Assembly (NCBI RefSeq): GCF_016859285.1
Contig: NC_053416.1
Coordinates: 14,614,001-14,678,000 of the forward strand
From: Xiphias gladius
Taxonomy: Eukaryota > Chordata > Actinopteri > Istiophoriformes > Xiphiidae
Length of the DNA stretch: 64,000 bases
Direction: 5' to 3'
Shown here in pieces: positions 24,571 to 37,609 of the stretch. The position numbers were made by a program, and so were the translations under genes. The first letter of the stretch is position 1, and each line of letters begins with the position of its first letter. Under the pieces are notes generated by a model that did not search any database, was not told the origin of the DNA, and worked only from the letters and a program-made list of their open reading frames with translations.

Positions 24571-25446
24571 AACAGTTGCATTCAATTGTTCAGCTTTTCA
24601 AAGTAATTACAATGCAATAACATGCAATAACCAAACTTTGCTTTTCAAACACTCAACAGTATTAATAGTTGAACCTAACAATACCACATCTATTTCTAAA
24701 TGTTTATTTAACATCTCCACATGATGACCACAATCATCCCTTGAATAAGTTGTTCACGGGTTAACATTGAGGTTTGCCACTTACTGCACATATGACAACA
24801 ACAAAAAGTAGGGAATTACAAAATGACGCTTGACCAAACTAACTCATAAGGAAACCTAAGACTGAACATTACATGCAATAACCAAACTTTGCTTTTTAAA
24901 GACTCAACAATATTGATAGAGTGCCACGTCTTATTCTGAATGTTTCTTTAACATCTCCACTCAATGACCACAGCCTTCCCTTGACTACACTGTTCACGGT
25001 TTAACGTTGAGGTCAGCCACTTAATGTACCTTAATGCATGTTTGACACCAACGAAAAGCACATCCCTTTAGCCGGAATTGAATCAAAGACTCAACAAAGT
25101 AGGGAGTTGAGAGTGTCACGTCTTATTCTACATGTTTGTTTGACATTTCCACATGAAGACCACAACCTTTGCTCTACTGCGTAGTTTACGCGCCAACGTT
25201 GAGGTCGGCCACTTAATGTACCTTAATGCATGTTTGACACCAACGAAAAGCACATCCTTCTAGCCGGAATTGAATCAAAGACTCAACAAAGTAGGGAGCT
25301 GAGAGTAGCACGTCTTATTCTACATGTTTGTTTGACATTTCCACATGACGACCACAATCTTTGTTCTACTGCGTTGTTTACGCGCGAATGTTGAGGTGGG
25401 CCACTTAATGTACCTTAATGCATGTTTGACACCAACGAAAAGCACA

Positions 25447-25535
25447 TCCTTCGAGCCAGAATTGAACCAGCGACCTAAGGATAACTGCCATTATGAACCT
25501 ACAGTCCTCCGCTCTACCAGCTGAGCTATCGAAGG
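25447..25535 (-). tRNA. tRNA-Tyr(GTA), copy 1
   Basis: 89 bp with discriminator A and the 16-nt intron. It differs from the array consensus by one T-stem base (GCCAGAATT instead of GCCGGAATT on the plus strand), which still pairs as a G-U. The T4 terminator follows. Confidence 0.88.
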
Positions 25536-26203
25536 AACAGCAGTTTAATTAATTGTTCAGCTTTTCCATGGAATTACAAAATGACGCTTGACCAAACTAA
25601 CTCGTCAGAAAACCTTGTAATGCAAAGACTGAACATTACATGCAATAACCAACTTTGCTTTTTAAAGACTCAACAATATTGATAGAGTGCCACGTCTTAT
25701 TCTGAATGTCTATTTAACATCTCCACACAATGACCACAGCCTTCCCTTGACTACACTGTTCACGGTTTAACGTTGAGATTGGCCACTAAATGCACATACG
25801 ACACCAACGAAAAGCACATCCTTCGAGGTGGACTTGAATCAAAGACTCAACAAAGTTGGGAGTTGAGAGTGTCACGTCTTATTCTACATGTGTGTTTGAC
25901 ATTTCCACATGACGACCACACCCTTTGCTCTACTGCGTAGTTTACGCTACCAACGTTGAGGTCGGCCACTTAATGTACCTTAATGCATGTTTGACGCCAA
26001 CGAAAAGCACATCCTTCGCGCCGGAATTGAATCAAAGACTCAACAAAGTAGGGAGCTGAGAGTGTCACGTCTTATTCTACATGTGTGTTTGACATTTCCA
26101 CAGGACGACCACAATCTTTTTCTATCATGTTGTTTACGCTACCAACGTTGAGGTCGGCCACTTAATGTACCTTAATGCATGTTTGACACCAACGAAAAGC
26201 ACA

Positions 26204-26292
26204 TCCTTCGAGCCGGAATTGAACCAGCGACCTAAGGATAACTGCCATTATGAACCTACAGTCCTCCGCTCTACCAGCTGAGCTATCGAAGG
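26204..26292 (-). tRNA. tRNA-Tyr(GTA), copy 2 (reference copy)
   Basis: Transcribed from 26292 leftward. The acceptor strands CCTTCGA and TCGAAGG pair perfectly. The A box is TAGCTCAGCTGG, the D stem GCTC/GAGC, the anticodon stem GAGGA/TCCTT with loop CTGTAG plus A38, the T stem GCTGG/CCGGC, the B box GGTTCAATTCC, and the discriminator A. The anticodon is GTA. A 16-nt intron (26240-26255) follows G37, the canonical position for eukaryotic tRNA-Tyr. The 3' trailer reads TGTGCTTTTC, so a T4 Pol III terminator lies six bases after the discriminator. The AT-rich 5' flank (AATTAATTAAACTGCTG) could act as a TATA-like element. Closely similar to human tRNA-Tyr as I remember it. Confidence 0.95.
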
Positions 26293-26938
26293 AACAGCAG
26301 TTTAATTAATTGTTCAGCTTTTGCATGGAATTACAAAATGACGCTTGACCAAACTAACTCGTCAGAAAACCTTGTAATGCAAAGACTGAACATTACATGC
26401 AATAACCAAACTTTGCTTTTGTGCCACGTCTTATTCTGAATGTCTATTTAACATCTCCACACAATGACCACAGCCTTCCCTTGACTACACTGTTCACGGT
26501 TTAACGTTGAGGTTGGCCACTAAATGCACATACGACACCAACGAAAAGCACATCCTTCGAGGTGGAGTTGAATCAAAGACTCAACAAAGTTGGGAGTTGA
26601 GAGTGTCACGTCTTATTCTACATGTGTGTTTGACATTTCCACATGACGACCACACCCTTTGCTCTACTGCGTAGTTTACGCGCCAACGTTGAGGTCGGCC
26701 ACTTAATGTACCTTAATGCATGTTTGACGCCAACGAAAAGCACATCCTTCGAGCCGGAATTGAATCAAAGACTCAACAAAGTAGGGAGTTGAGAGTGTCA
26801 CGTCTTATTCTACATGTTTGTTTGACATTTGCACATGACGACCACAATCTTTTACTCTACTGCGTTGTTTACGCTGCCAACGTTGAGGTGGGCCACTTAA
26901 TGTACCTTAATGCATGTTTGACACCAACGAAAAGCACA

Positions 26939-27027
26939 TCCTTCGAGGCTGAATTGAACCAGCGACCTAAGGATAACTGCCATTATGAACCTACAGTCCT
27001 CCGCTCTACCAGCTGAGCTATCGAAGG
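26939..27027 (-). tRNA. tRNA-Tyr(GTA), copy 3, weakened T stem
   Basis: Full length with an intact acceptor, D arm, anticodon arm and intron. The T stem 3' strand is CAGCC instead of CCGGC, which leaves two mismatches against GCTGG and alters the end of the B box. Function is doubtful. Confidence 0.7.
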
Positions 27028-27693
27028 AACAGCAGTTTAATTAATTGTTCAGCTTTTCCATGGAATTACAAAATGACGCTTGACCAAACTAACTCGTCAG
27101 AAAACCTTGTAATGCAAAGACTGAACATTACATGCAATAACCAACTTTGCTTTTTAAAGACTCAACAATATTGATAGAGTGCCACGTCTTATTCTGAATG
27201 TCTATTTAACATCTCCACACAATGACCACAGCCTTCCCTTGACTACACTGTTCACGGTTTAACGTTGAGATTGGCCACTAAATGCACATACGACACCAAC
27301 GAAAAGCACATCCTTCGAGGTGGACTTGAATCAAAGACTCAACAAAGTTGGGAGTTGAGAGTGTCACGTCTTATTCTACATGTGTGTTTGACATTTCCAC
27401 ATGACGACCACACCTTTGCTCTACTGCGTAGTTTACGCATAACGTTGAGGTCGGCCACTTAATGTACCTTAATGCATGTTTGACACCAACGAAAAGCACA
27501 TCCTTCGAGCCGGAATTGAATCAAAGACTCAACAAAGTTGGGAGTTGAGAGTGTCACGTCTTATTCTACATGTGTGTTTGACATTTCCACATGACGACCA
27601 CAACCTTTACTCTACTGCGTTGTTTACGCTACCAACGTTGAGGTCGGCCACTTAATGTACCTTAATGCATGTTTGACACCAACGAAAAGCACA

Positions 27694-27782
27694 TCCTTCG
27701 AGCCGGAATTGAACCAGCGACCTAAGGATAACTGCCATTATGAACCTACAGTCCTCCGCTCTACCAGCTGAGCTATCGAAGG
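27694..27782 (-). tRNA. tRNA-Tyr(GTA), copy 4
   Basis: Identical over 89 bp to the reference copy at 26204-26292, with the same T4 terminator and AT-rich 5' flank. Confidence 0.93.
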
Positions 27783-28441
27783 AACAGCAGTTTAATTAAT
27801 TGTTCAGCTTTTCGCTGGAATTACAAAATGACGCTGACCAAACTAACTCGTCAGAAAACCTTGTAATGCAAAGACTGAACATTACATGCAATAACCAACT
27901 TTGCTTTTTCAACAATATTGATAGGTGCCACGTCTTATTCTGAATGTCTATTTAACATCTCCACACAATGACCACAGCCTTCCCTTGACTACACTTTTCA
28001 CGGTTTAACGTTGAGATTGGCCACTAAATGCACATACGACACCAACGAAAAGCACATCCTTCGAGGTGGACTTGAATCAAAGACTCAACAAAGTGTGGAG
28101 TTGAGAGTGTCACGTCTTATTCTACATGTGTGTTTGACATTTCCACATGACGACCACAAACTTTGATCTACTGCGTTGTTTACGCTACCGACGTTGAGGT
28201 CGGCCACTTAATGTACCTTAATGCATGTTTGACGCCAACGAAAAGCACATCCTTCTTGCCGGAATTGAATCAAAGACTCAACAAAGTAGGGAGTTGAGAG
28301 TGTCACGTCTTATTCTACATGTTTGTTTGACATTTGCACATGACGACCACAATCTTTTTTCTACTGCGTTGTTTACGCGCGAACGTTGAGGTCGGCCACT
28401 TAATGTACCTTAATGCATGTTTGACACCAACGAAAAGCACA

Positions 28442-28530
28442 TCCTTCGGAAAGGAATTGAACCAGCGACCTAAGGATAACTACCATTGTGAACCTACAGT
28501 CCTCCGCTCTACCAGCTGAGCTATCGAAGG
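28442..28530 (-). pseudogene. tRNA-Tyr(GTA), copy 5, probably defective
   Basis: Still 89 bp, but the 3' part reads CCTTTCCGAAGG where the consensus has CCGGCTCGAAGG. This gives an A7-C66 mismatch in the acceptor and loses at least two T-stem pairs. The intron also differs at two positions. Confidence 0.7.
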
Positions 28531-29197
28531 AACAGCAGTTTGATTAATTGTTCAGCTTTTCGCTGGAATTACAAAATGACGCTCGACCAAACTAACTCGT
28601 CAAAAAACCTTGTAATGCAAAGACTGAACATTACATGCAATAACCAACTTTGCTTTTTAAAGACTCAACAATATTGATAGAGTGCCACGTCTTATTCTGA
28701 ATGTCTATTTAACATCTCCACACAATGACCACAGCCTTCCCTTGACTACACTGTTCACGGTTTAACGTTGAGGTTGGCCACTAAATGCACATACGACACC
28801 AACGAAAAGCACATCCTTCGAGGTGGACTTGAATCAAAGACTCAACAAAGTTGGGAGTTGAGAGTGTCACGTCTTATTCTACATGTGTGTTTGACATTTC
28901 CACATGACGACCACACCCTTTGCTCTACTGCGTAGTTTACGCACCAACGTTGAGGTCGGCCACTTAATGTACCTTAATGCATGTTTGACGCCAACGAAAA
29001 GCACATCCTTCGAGCCGGAATTGAATCAAAGACTCAACAAAGTAGGGAGTTGAGAGTGTCACGTCTTATTCTACATGTTTGTTTGACATTTCCACATGAC
29101 GACCACAACCTTTACTCTACTGCGTTGTTTACGCGCGAACGTTGAGGTGGGCCACTTAATGTACCTTAATGCATGTTTGACACCAACGAAAAGCACA

Positions 29198-29286
29198 TCC
29201 TTCGAGCCGGAATTGAACCAGCGACCTAAGGATAACTGCCATTATGAACCTACAGTCCTCCGCTCTACCAGCTGAGCTATCGAAGG
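29198..29286 (-). tRNA. tRNA-Tyr(GTA), copy 6
   Basis: Identical over 89 bp to the reference copy, with the T4 terminator present. Confidence 0.93.
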
Positions 29287-29953
29287 AACAGCAGTTTAAT
29301 TAATTGTTCAGCTTTTCCATGGAATTACAAAATGACGCTCGACCAAACTAACTCGTCAGAAAACCTTGTAATGCAAAGACTGAACATTACATGCAATAAC
29401 CAACTTTGCTTTTTAAAGACTCAACAATATTGATAGAGTGCCACGTCTTATTCTGAATGTCTATTTAACATCTCCACACAATGACCACAGCCTTCCCTTG
29501 ACTACACTGTTCACGGTTTAACGTTGAGGTTGGCCACTAAATGCACATACGACACCAACGAAAAGCACATCCTTCGAGGTGGACTTGAATCAAAGACTCA
29601 ACAAAGTTGGGAGTTGAGAGTGTCACGTCTTATTCTACATGTGTGTTTGACATTTCCACATGACGACCACACCCTTTGCTCTACTGCGTAGTTTACGCGC
29701 CAACGTTGAGGTCGGCCACTTAATGTACCTTAATGCATGTTTGACACCAACGAAAAGCACATCCTTCGAGCCGGAATTGAATCAAAGACTCAACAAAGTA
29801 GGGAGTTGAGAGTGTCACGTCTTATTCTACATGTTTGTTTGACATTTGCACATGACGACCACAATCTTTTTTCTACTGCGTTGTTTACGCGCGAACGTTG
29901 AGGTGGGCCACTTAATGTACCTTAATGCATGTTTGACACCAACGAAAAGCACA

Positions 29954-30042
29954 TCCTTCGAGCCGGAATTGAACCAGCGACCTAAGGATAACTGCCATTA
30001 TGAACCTACAGTCCTCCGCTCTACCAGCTGAGCTATCGAAGG
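29954..30042 (-). tRNA. tRNA-Tyr(GTA), copy 7
   Basis: Identical over 89 bp to the reference copy, with the T4 terminator present. Its right-hand spacer is the ~24-bp shorter version. Confidence 0.93.
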
Positions 30043-30686
30043 AACAGCAGTTTAATTAATTGTTCAGCTTTTGCATGGAATTACAAAATGACGCTTGACC
30101 AAACTAACTCGTCAGAAAACCTTGTAATGCAAAGACTGAACATTACATGCAATAACCAAACTTTGCTTTTGTGCCACGTCTTATTCTGAATGTCTATTTA
30201 ACATCTCCACACAATGACCACAGCCTTCCCTTGACTACACTGTTCACGGTTTAACGTTGAGATTGGCCACTAAATGCACATACGACACCAACGAAAAGCA
30301 CATCCTTCGAGGTGGAGTTGAATCAAAGACTCAACAAAGTTGGGAGTTGAGAGTGTCACGTCTTATTCTACATGTGTGTTTGACATTTCCACAGGACGAC
30401 CACACCCTTTGCTCTACTGCGTAGTTTACGCGCCAACGTTGAGGTGGGCCACTTAATGTACCTTAATGCATGTTTGACGCCAACGAAAAGCACATCCTTC
30501 GAGCCGGAATTGAATCAAAGACTCAACAAAGTAGGGAGTTGAGAGTGTCACGTCTTATTCTACATGTTTGTTTGACATTTCCACATGACGACCACAACCT
30601 TTACTCTACTGCGTAGTTTACGCGCCAACGTTGAGGTCGGCCACTTAATGTACCTTAATGCATGTTTGACACCAACGAAAAGCACA

Positions 30687-30775
30687 TCCTTCGAGCCGGA
30701 ATTGAACCAGCGACCTAAGGATAACTGCCATTATGAACCTACAGTCCTCCGCTCTACCAGCTGAGCTATCGAAGG
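30687..30775 (-). tRNA. tRNA-Tyr(GTA), copy 8
   Basis: Identical over 89 bp to the reference copy, with the T4 terminator present. Confidence 0.93.
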
Positions 30776-31448
30776 AACAGCAGTTTAATTAATTGTTCAG
30801 CTTTTCCATGGAATTACAAAATGACGCTTGACCAAACTAACTCGTCAGAAAACCTTGTAATGCAAAGACTGAACATTACATGCAATAACCAACTTTGCTT
30901 TTTAAAGACTCAACAATATTGATAGAGTGCCACGTCTTATTCTGAATGTCTATTTAACATCTCCACACAATGACCACAGCCTTCCTTGACTACACTGTTC
31001 ACGGTTTAACGTTGAGGTTGGCCACTAAATGCACATACGACACCAACGAAAAGCACATCCTTCGAGGTGGACTTGAATCAAAGACTCAACAAAGTTGGGA
31101 GTTGGGAGTTGAGAGTGTCACGTCTTATTCTACATGTGTGTTTGACATTTCCACATGACGACCACACCCTTTGCTCTACTGCGTAGTTTACGCGCCAACG
31201 TTGAGGTCGGCCACTTAATGTACCTTAATGCATGTTTGACACCAACGAAAAGCACATCCTTCGAGCCGGAATTGAATCAAAGACTCAACAAAGTAGGGAG
31301 TTGAGAGTGTCACGTCTTATTCTACATGTTTGTTTGACATTTGCACATGACGACCACAATCTTTGTTCTACTGCGTTGTTTACGCGCGAACGTTGAGGTG
31401 GGCCACTTAATGTACCTTAATGCATGTTTGACACCAACGAAAAGCACA

Positions 31449-31537
31449 TCCTTCGAGCCGGAATTGAACCAGCGACCTAAGGATAACTGCCATTATGAAC
31501 CTACAGTCCTCCGCTCTACCAGCTGAGCTATCGAAGG
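31449..31537 (-). tRNA. tRNA-Tyr(GTA), copy 9
   Basis: Identical over 89 bp to the reference copy. It is followed on the right by the longest run of deleted units (seven) before the next full copy. Confidence 0.93.
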
Positions 31538-31829
31538 AACAGCAGTTTAATTAATTGTTCAGCTTTTCCATGGAATTACAAAATGACGCTTGACCAAACT
31601 AACTCGTCAGAAAACCTTGTAATGCAAAGACTGAACATTACATGCAATAACCAACTTTGCTTTTTAAAGACTCAACAATATTGATAGAGTGCCACGTCTT
31701 ATTCTGAATGTCTATTTAACATCTCCACACAATGACCACAGCCTTCCCTTGACTACACTGTTCACGGTTTAACGTTGAGGTTGGCCACTAAATGCACATA
31801 CGACACCAACGAAAAGCACATCCTTCGAG

Positions 31830-33160
31830 GTGGACTTGAATCAAAGACTCAACAAAGTTGGGAGTTGAGAGTGTCACGTCTTATTCTACATGTGTGTTTG
31901 ACATTTCCACATGACGACCACACCCTTTGCTCTACTGCGTAGTTTACGCGCCAACGTTGAGGTCGGCCACTTAATGTACCTTAATGCATGTTTGACGCCA
32001 AAAGCACATCCTTCGAGCCGGAATTGAATCAAAGACTCAACAAAGTAGGGAGTTGAGAGTGTCACGTCTTATTCTACATGTTTGTTTGACATTTCCACAT
32101 GACGACCACAACCTTTACTCTACTGCGTAGTTTACGCGCCAACGTTGAGGTCGGCCACTTAATGTACCTTAATGCATGTTTGACGCCAACGAAAAGCACA
32201 TCCTTCGAGCCGGAATTGAATCAAAGACTCAACAAAGTAGGCAGTTGAGAGTGTCACGTCTTATTCTACATGTTTGTGAGACATTTCCACATGACGACCA
32301 CAATCTTTACTCTACTGCGTAGTTTACGCGCCAACGTTGAGGTGGGCCACTTAATGTACCTTAATGCATGTTTGACACCAACGAAAAGCACATCCTTCTT
32401 GCCGGAATTGAATGAAAGACTCTACAAAGTAGGGAGCTGAGAGTAGCACGTCTTATTCTACATGTTTGTTTGACATTTCCACATGACGACCACAATCTTC
32501 TTTCTACTGCGTTGTTTACGCGCGAACGTTGAGGTGGGCCACTTAATGTACCTTAATGCATGTTTGACACCAACGAAAAGCACATCCTTCGAGCCGGAAT
32601 TGAATCAAAGACTCAACAAAGTAGGGAGTTGAGAGTGTCACGTCTTATTCTACATGTTTGTTTGACATTTCCACATGACGACCACAACCTTTACTCTACT
32701 GCGTAGTTTACGCGCCAACGTTGAGGTCGGCCACTTAATGTACCTTAATGCATGTTTGACACCAACGAAAAGCACATCCTTCGAGCCGGAATTGAATCAA
32801 AGACTCAACAAAGTAGGGAGTTGAGAGTGTCACGTCTTATTCTACATGTTTGTTTGACATTTCAACATGACGACCACAATCTTTGTTCTACTGCATTGTT
32901 TACGCGCGAACGTTGAGGTCGGCCACTTAATGTACCTTAATGCATGTTTGACACCAACGAAAAGCACATCCTTCTTGCCGGAATTGAATGAAAGACTCTA
33001 CAAAGTAGGGAGCTGAGAGTAGCACGTCTTATTCTACATGTTTGTTTGACATTTGCACATGACGACCACAATCTTTTTTCTACTGCGTTGTTTACGCGCG
33101 AACGTTGAGGTGGGCCACTTAATGTACCTTAATGCATGTTTGACACCAACGAAAAGCACA
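31830..33160 (-). repeat. run of seven deleted tRNA units
   Basis: Seven ~192-bp delta units in a row, with 3'-tRNA stubs near 31829, 32009, 32201, 32393, 32588, 32780 and 32973. Two of the stubs read CTTCTTGCCGG instead of CTTCGAGCCGG. Confidence 0.85.
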
Positions 33161-33249
33161 TCCTTCGAGCCGGAATTGAACCAGCGACCTAAGGATAACT
33201 GCCATTATGAACCTACAGTCCTCCGCTCTACCAGCTGAGCTATCGAAGG
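33161..33249 (-). tRNA. tRNA-Tyr(GTA), copy 10
   Basis: Identical over 89 bp to the reference copy, with the T4 terminator present. Confidence 0.93.
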
Positions 33250-33916
33250 AACAGCAGTTTAATTAATTGTTCAGCTTTTCGCTGGAATTACAAAATGACG
33301 CTCGACCAAACTAACTCGTCAGAAAACCTTGTAATGCAAAGACTGAACATTACATGCAATAACCAACTTTGCTTTTTAAAGACTCAACAATATTGATAGA
33401 GTGCCACGTCTTATTCTGAATGTCTATTTAACATCTCCACACAATGACCACAGCCTTCCCTTGACTACACTGTTCACGGTTTAACGTTGAGGTTGGCCAC
33501 TAAATGCACATACGACACCAACGAAAAGCACATCCTTCGAGGTGGACTTGAATCAAAGACTCAACAAAGTTGGGAGTTGAGAGTGTCACGTCTTATTCTA
33601 CATGTGTGTTTGACATTTCCACATGACGACCACACCCTTTGCTCTACTGCGTAGTTTACGCGCCAACGTTGAGGTCGGCCACTTAATGTACCTTAATGCA
33701 TGTTTGACGCCAACGAAAAGCACATCCTTCGAGCCGGAATTGAATCAAAGACTCAACAAAGTAGGGAGTTGAGAGTGTCACGTCTTATTCTACATGTTTG
33801 TTTGACATTTCCACATGACGACCACAACCTTTACTCTACTGCGTAGTTTACGCGCCAACGTTGAGGTCGGCCACTTAATGTACCTTAATGCATGTTTGAC
33901 ACCAACGAAAAGCACA

Positions 33917-34005
33917 TCCTTCGAGCCGGAATTGAACCAGCGACCTAAGGATAACTGCCATTATGAACCTACAGTCCTCCGCTCTACCAGCTGAGCTATC
34001 GAAGG
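33917..34005 (-). tRNA. tRNA-Tyr(GTA), copy 11
   Basis: Identical over 89 bp to the reference copy, with the T4 terminator present. Confidence 0.93.
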
Positions 34006-34679
34006 AACAGCAGTTTAATTAATTGTTCAGCTTTTCGCTGGAATTACAAAATGACGCTCGACCAAACTAACTCGTCAGAAAACCTTGTAATGCAAAGACT
34101 GAACATTACATGCAATAACCAACTTTGCTTTTTAAAGACTCAACAATATTGATAGAGTGCCACGTCTTATTCTGAATGTCTATTTAACATCTCCACACAA
34201 TGACCACAGCCTTCCCTTGACTACACTGTTCACGGTTTAACGTTGAGGTTGGCCACTAAATGCACATACGACACCAACGAAAAGCACATCCTTCGAGGTG
34301 GACTTGAATCAAAGACTCAACAAAGTTGGGAGTTGAGAGTTGAGAGTGTCACGTCTTATTCTACATGTGTGTTTGACATTTCCACATGACGACCACACCC
34401 TTTGCTCTACTGCGTAGTTTACGCGCCAACGTTGAGGTCGGCCACTTAATGTACCTTAATGCATGTTTGACACCAACGAAAAGCACATCCTTCGAGCCGG
34501 AATTGAATCAAAGACTCAACAAAGTAGGGAGCTGAGAGTAGCACCTCTTATTCTACATGTTTGTTTGACATTTGCACGTGACGACCACAATCTTTGTTCT
34601 ACTGCGTTGTTTACGCGCCAACGTTGAGGTGGGCCACTTTATGTACCTTAATGCATGTTTGACACCAACGAAAAGCACA

Positions 34680-34767
34680 TCCTTCGAGCCGAATTGAACC
34701 AGCGACCTAAGGATAACTGCCATTATGAACCTACAGTCCTCCGCTCTACCAGCTGAGCTATCGAAGG
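34680..34767 (-). pseudogene. tRNA-Tyr(GTA), copy 12, one-base T-stem deletion
   Basis: 88 bp. The T stem 3' strand has lost one base (GAGCCGAATT on the plus strand instead of GAGCCGGAATT), so the T arm cannot form its normal five pairs with a seven-base loop. The rest is intact. Confidence 0.7.
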
Positions 34768-35434
34768 AACAGCAGTTTAATTAATTGTTCAGCTTTTCCA
34801 TGGAATTACAAAATGACGCTTGACCAAACTAACTCGTCAGAAAACCTTGTAATGCAAAGACTGAACATTACATGCAATAACCAACTTTGCTTTTTAAAGA
34901 CTCAACAATATTGATAGAGTGCCACGTCTTATTCTGAATGTCTATTTAACATCTCCACACAATGACCACAGCCTTCCCTTGACTACACTGTTCACGGTTT
35001 AACGTTGAGGTTGGCCACTAAATGCACATACGACACCAACGAAAAGCACATCCTTCGAGGTGGACTTGAATCAAAGACTCAACAAAGTTGGGAGTTGAGA
35101 GTGTCACGTCTTATTCTACATGTGTGTTTGACATTTCCACAGGACGACCACACCCTTTGCTCTACTGCGTAGTTTACGCGCCAACGTTGAGGTCGGCCAC
35201 TTAATGTACCTTAATGCATGTTTGACGCCAACGAAAAGCACATCCTTCGAGCCGGAATTGAATCAAAGACTCAACAAAGTAGGGAGTTGAGAGTGTCACG
35301 TCTTATTCTACATGTTTGTTTGACATTTCCACATGACGACCACAACCTTTACTCTACTGCGTAGTTTACGCGCCAACGTTGAGGTCGGCCACTTAATGTA
35401 CCTTAATGCATGTTTGACACCAACGAAAAGCACA

Positions 35435-35523
35435 TCCTTCGAGCCGGAATTGAACCAGCGACCTAAGGATAACTGCCATTATGAACCTACAGTCCTCCGC
35501 TCTACCAGCTGAGCTATCGAAGG
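35435..35523 (-). tRNA. tRNA-Tyr(GTA), copy 13
   Basis: Identical over 89 bp to the reference copy, with the T4 terminator present. Confidence 0.93.
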
Positions 35524-36190
35524 AACAGCAGTTTAATTAATTGTTCAGCTTTTCGCTGGAATTACAAAATGACGCTCGACCAAACTAACTCGTCAGAAAA
35601 CCTTGTAATGCAAAGACTGAACATTACATGCAATAACCAACTTTGCTTTTTAAAGACTCAACAATATTGATAGAGTGCCACGTCTTATTCTGAATGTCTA
35701 TTTAACATCTCCACACAATGACCACAGCCTTCCCTTGACTACACTGTTCACGGTTTAACGTTGAGGTTGGCCACTAAATGCACATACGACACCAACGAAA
35801 AGCACATCCTTCGAGGTGGACTTGAATCAAAGACTCAACAAAGTTGGGAGTTGAGAGTGTCACGTCTTATTCTACATGTGTGTTTGACATTTCCACAGGA
35901 CGACCACACCCTTTGCTCTATCATGTAGTTTACGCGCCGACGTTGAGGTCGGCCACTTAATGTACCTTAATGCATGTTTGACGCCAACGAAAAGCACATC
36001 CTTCTTGCCGGAATTGAATGAAAGACTCTACAAAGTAGGGAGTTGAGAGTGTCACGTCTTATTCTACATGTTTGTTTGACATTTGCACATGACGACCACA
36101 ATCTTTTTTCTACTGCGTTGTTTACGCGCGAACGTTGAGGTGGGCCACTTAATGTACCTTAATGCATGTTTGACACCAACGAAAAGCACA

Positions 36191-36278
36191 TCCTTCGAGC
36201 GGAATTGAACCAGCGACCTAAGGATAACTGCCATTATGAACCTACAGTCCTCCGCTCTACCAGCTGAGCTATCGAAGG
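36191..36278 (-). pseudogene. tRNA-Tyr(GTA), copy 14, one-base T-stem deletion
   Basis: 88 bp. A different T-stem base is missing from the one lost in copy 12 (GAGCGGAATT on the plus strand). The spacer to the right is followed by six deleted units, several of them eroded. Confidence 0.7.
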
Positions 36279-36539
36279 AACAGCAGTTTAATTAATTGTT
36301 CAGCTTTTCCATGGAATTACAAAATGACGCTTGACCAAACTAACTCGTCAGAAAACCTTGTAATGCAAAGACTGAACATTACATGCAATAACCAACTTTG
36401 CTTTTTAAAGGTGCCACGTCTTATTCTGAATGTCTATTTAACATCTCCACACAATGACCACAGCCTTCCCTTGACTACACTGTTCACGGTTTAACGTTGA
36501 GGTTGGCCACTAAATGCACATACGACACCAACGAAAAGC

Positions 36540-37609
36540 ACATCCTTCGAGGTGGACTTGAATCAAAGACTCAACAAAGTTGGGAGTTGAGAGTGTCACG
36601 TCTTATTCTACATGTGTGTTTGACATTTCCACATGACGACCACACCCTTTGCTCTACTGCGTAGTTTACGCGCCAACGTTGAGGTCGGCCACTTAATGTA
36701 CCTTAATGCATGTTTGACGCCAACGAAAAGCACATCCTTCGAGCCGGAATTGAATCAAAGACTCAACAAAGTAGGGAGTTGAGAGTGTCACGTCTTATTC
36801 TACATGTTTGTTTGACATTTCCACATGACGACCACAACCTTTACTCTACTGCGTAGTTTACGCGCCAACGTTGAGGTCGGCCACTTAATGTACCTTAATG
36901 CATGTTTGACGCCAACGAAAAGCACATCCTTCGAAATGAATTGAATCAAAGACTCAACAAAGTAGGAGTTGAGAGTGTCACGCCTTATTCTACATGTTTG
37001 TTTGACATTTCCACATGACGACCACAATCTTTACTCTACTTTTACGCAATGCATGTTTGACACCAAAACAAGCACATCCTTCTGAATTGAATGAAAGACT
37101 CAACAAAGTCGTCTTATTCTACATGTTTGTTTGACATTTCCACAGGGACCACAGTTTACGGTTTAACGTTGAGGTGGGCCACTTAATGTACCTTAATGCA
37201 TGTTTGACTCCAACTAAAAGCACATCCTTCGAGCCGGAATTGAATCAAAGACTCAACAAAGTAGGGAGTTGAGAGTGTCACGTCTTATTCTACATGTGTG
37301 TTTGACATTTCCACATGACGACCACAACCTTTGCTCTACTGCGTAGTTTACGCGCCAACGTTGAGGTGGGCCACTTAATGTACCTTAATGCATGTTTGAC
37401 GCCAACGAAAAGCACATACTTCGAGCCGGAATTGAATCAAAGACTCAACAAAGTAGGGAGTTGAGAGTGTCACGTCTTATTCTACATGTTTGTTTGACAT
37501 TTCCACAAGAAGACCACAACCTTTACTCTACAGCGAAGTTTACGCTGGCAACGTTGAGGTGGGCCACTTAATGTACCTTAATGCATGTTTGACACCAACG
37601 AAAAGCACA
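36540..37609 (-). repeat. run of six deleted tRNA units, partly eroded
   Basis: Delta units with stubs near 36547, 36740, 36929, 37077, 37227 and 37420. The units around 36930-37140 have lost parts of the spacer (for example TTACTCTACTTTTACGCAATG near 37030), so this is the least regular part of the core. Confidence 0.75.

Noticed and set aside
26720-33238. Repeated plus-strand open frames of about 61-98 codons (many nearly identical, e.g. 28334, 29846, 31341, 33053), looking like a small multigene family
   Set aside because: Each runs antisense through a tRNA-Tyr gene and its spacer and recurs only because the DNA unit recurs. No start context, splice sites or family support.
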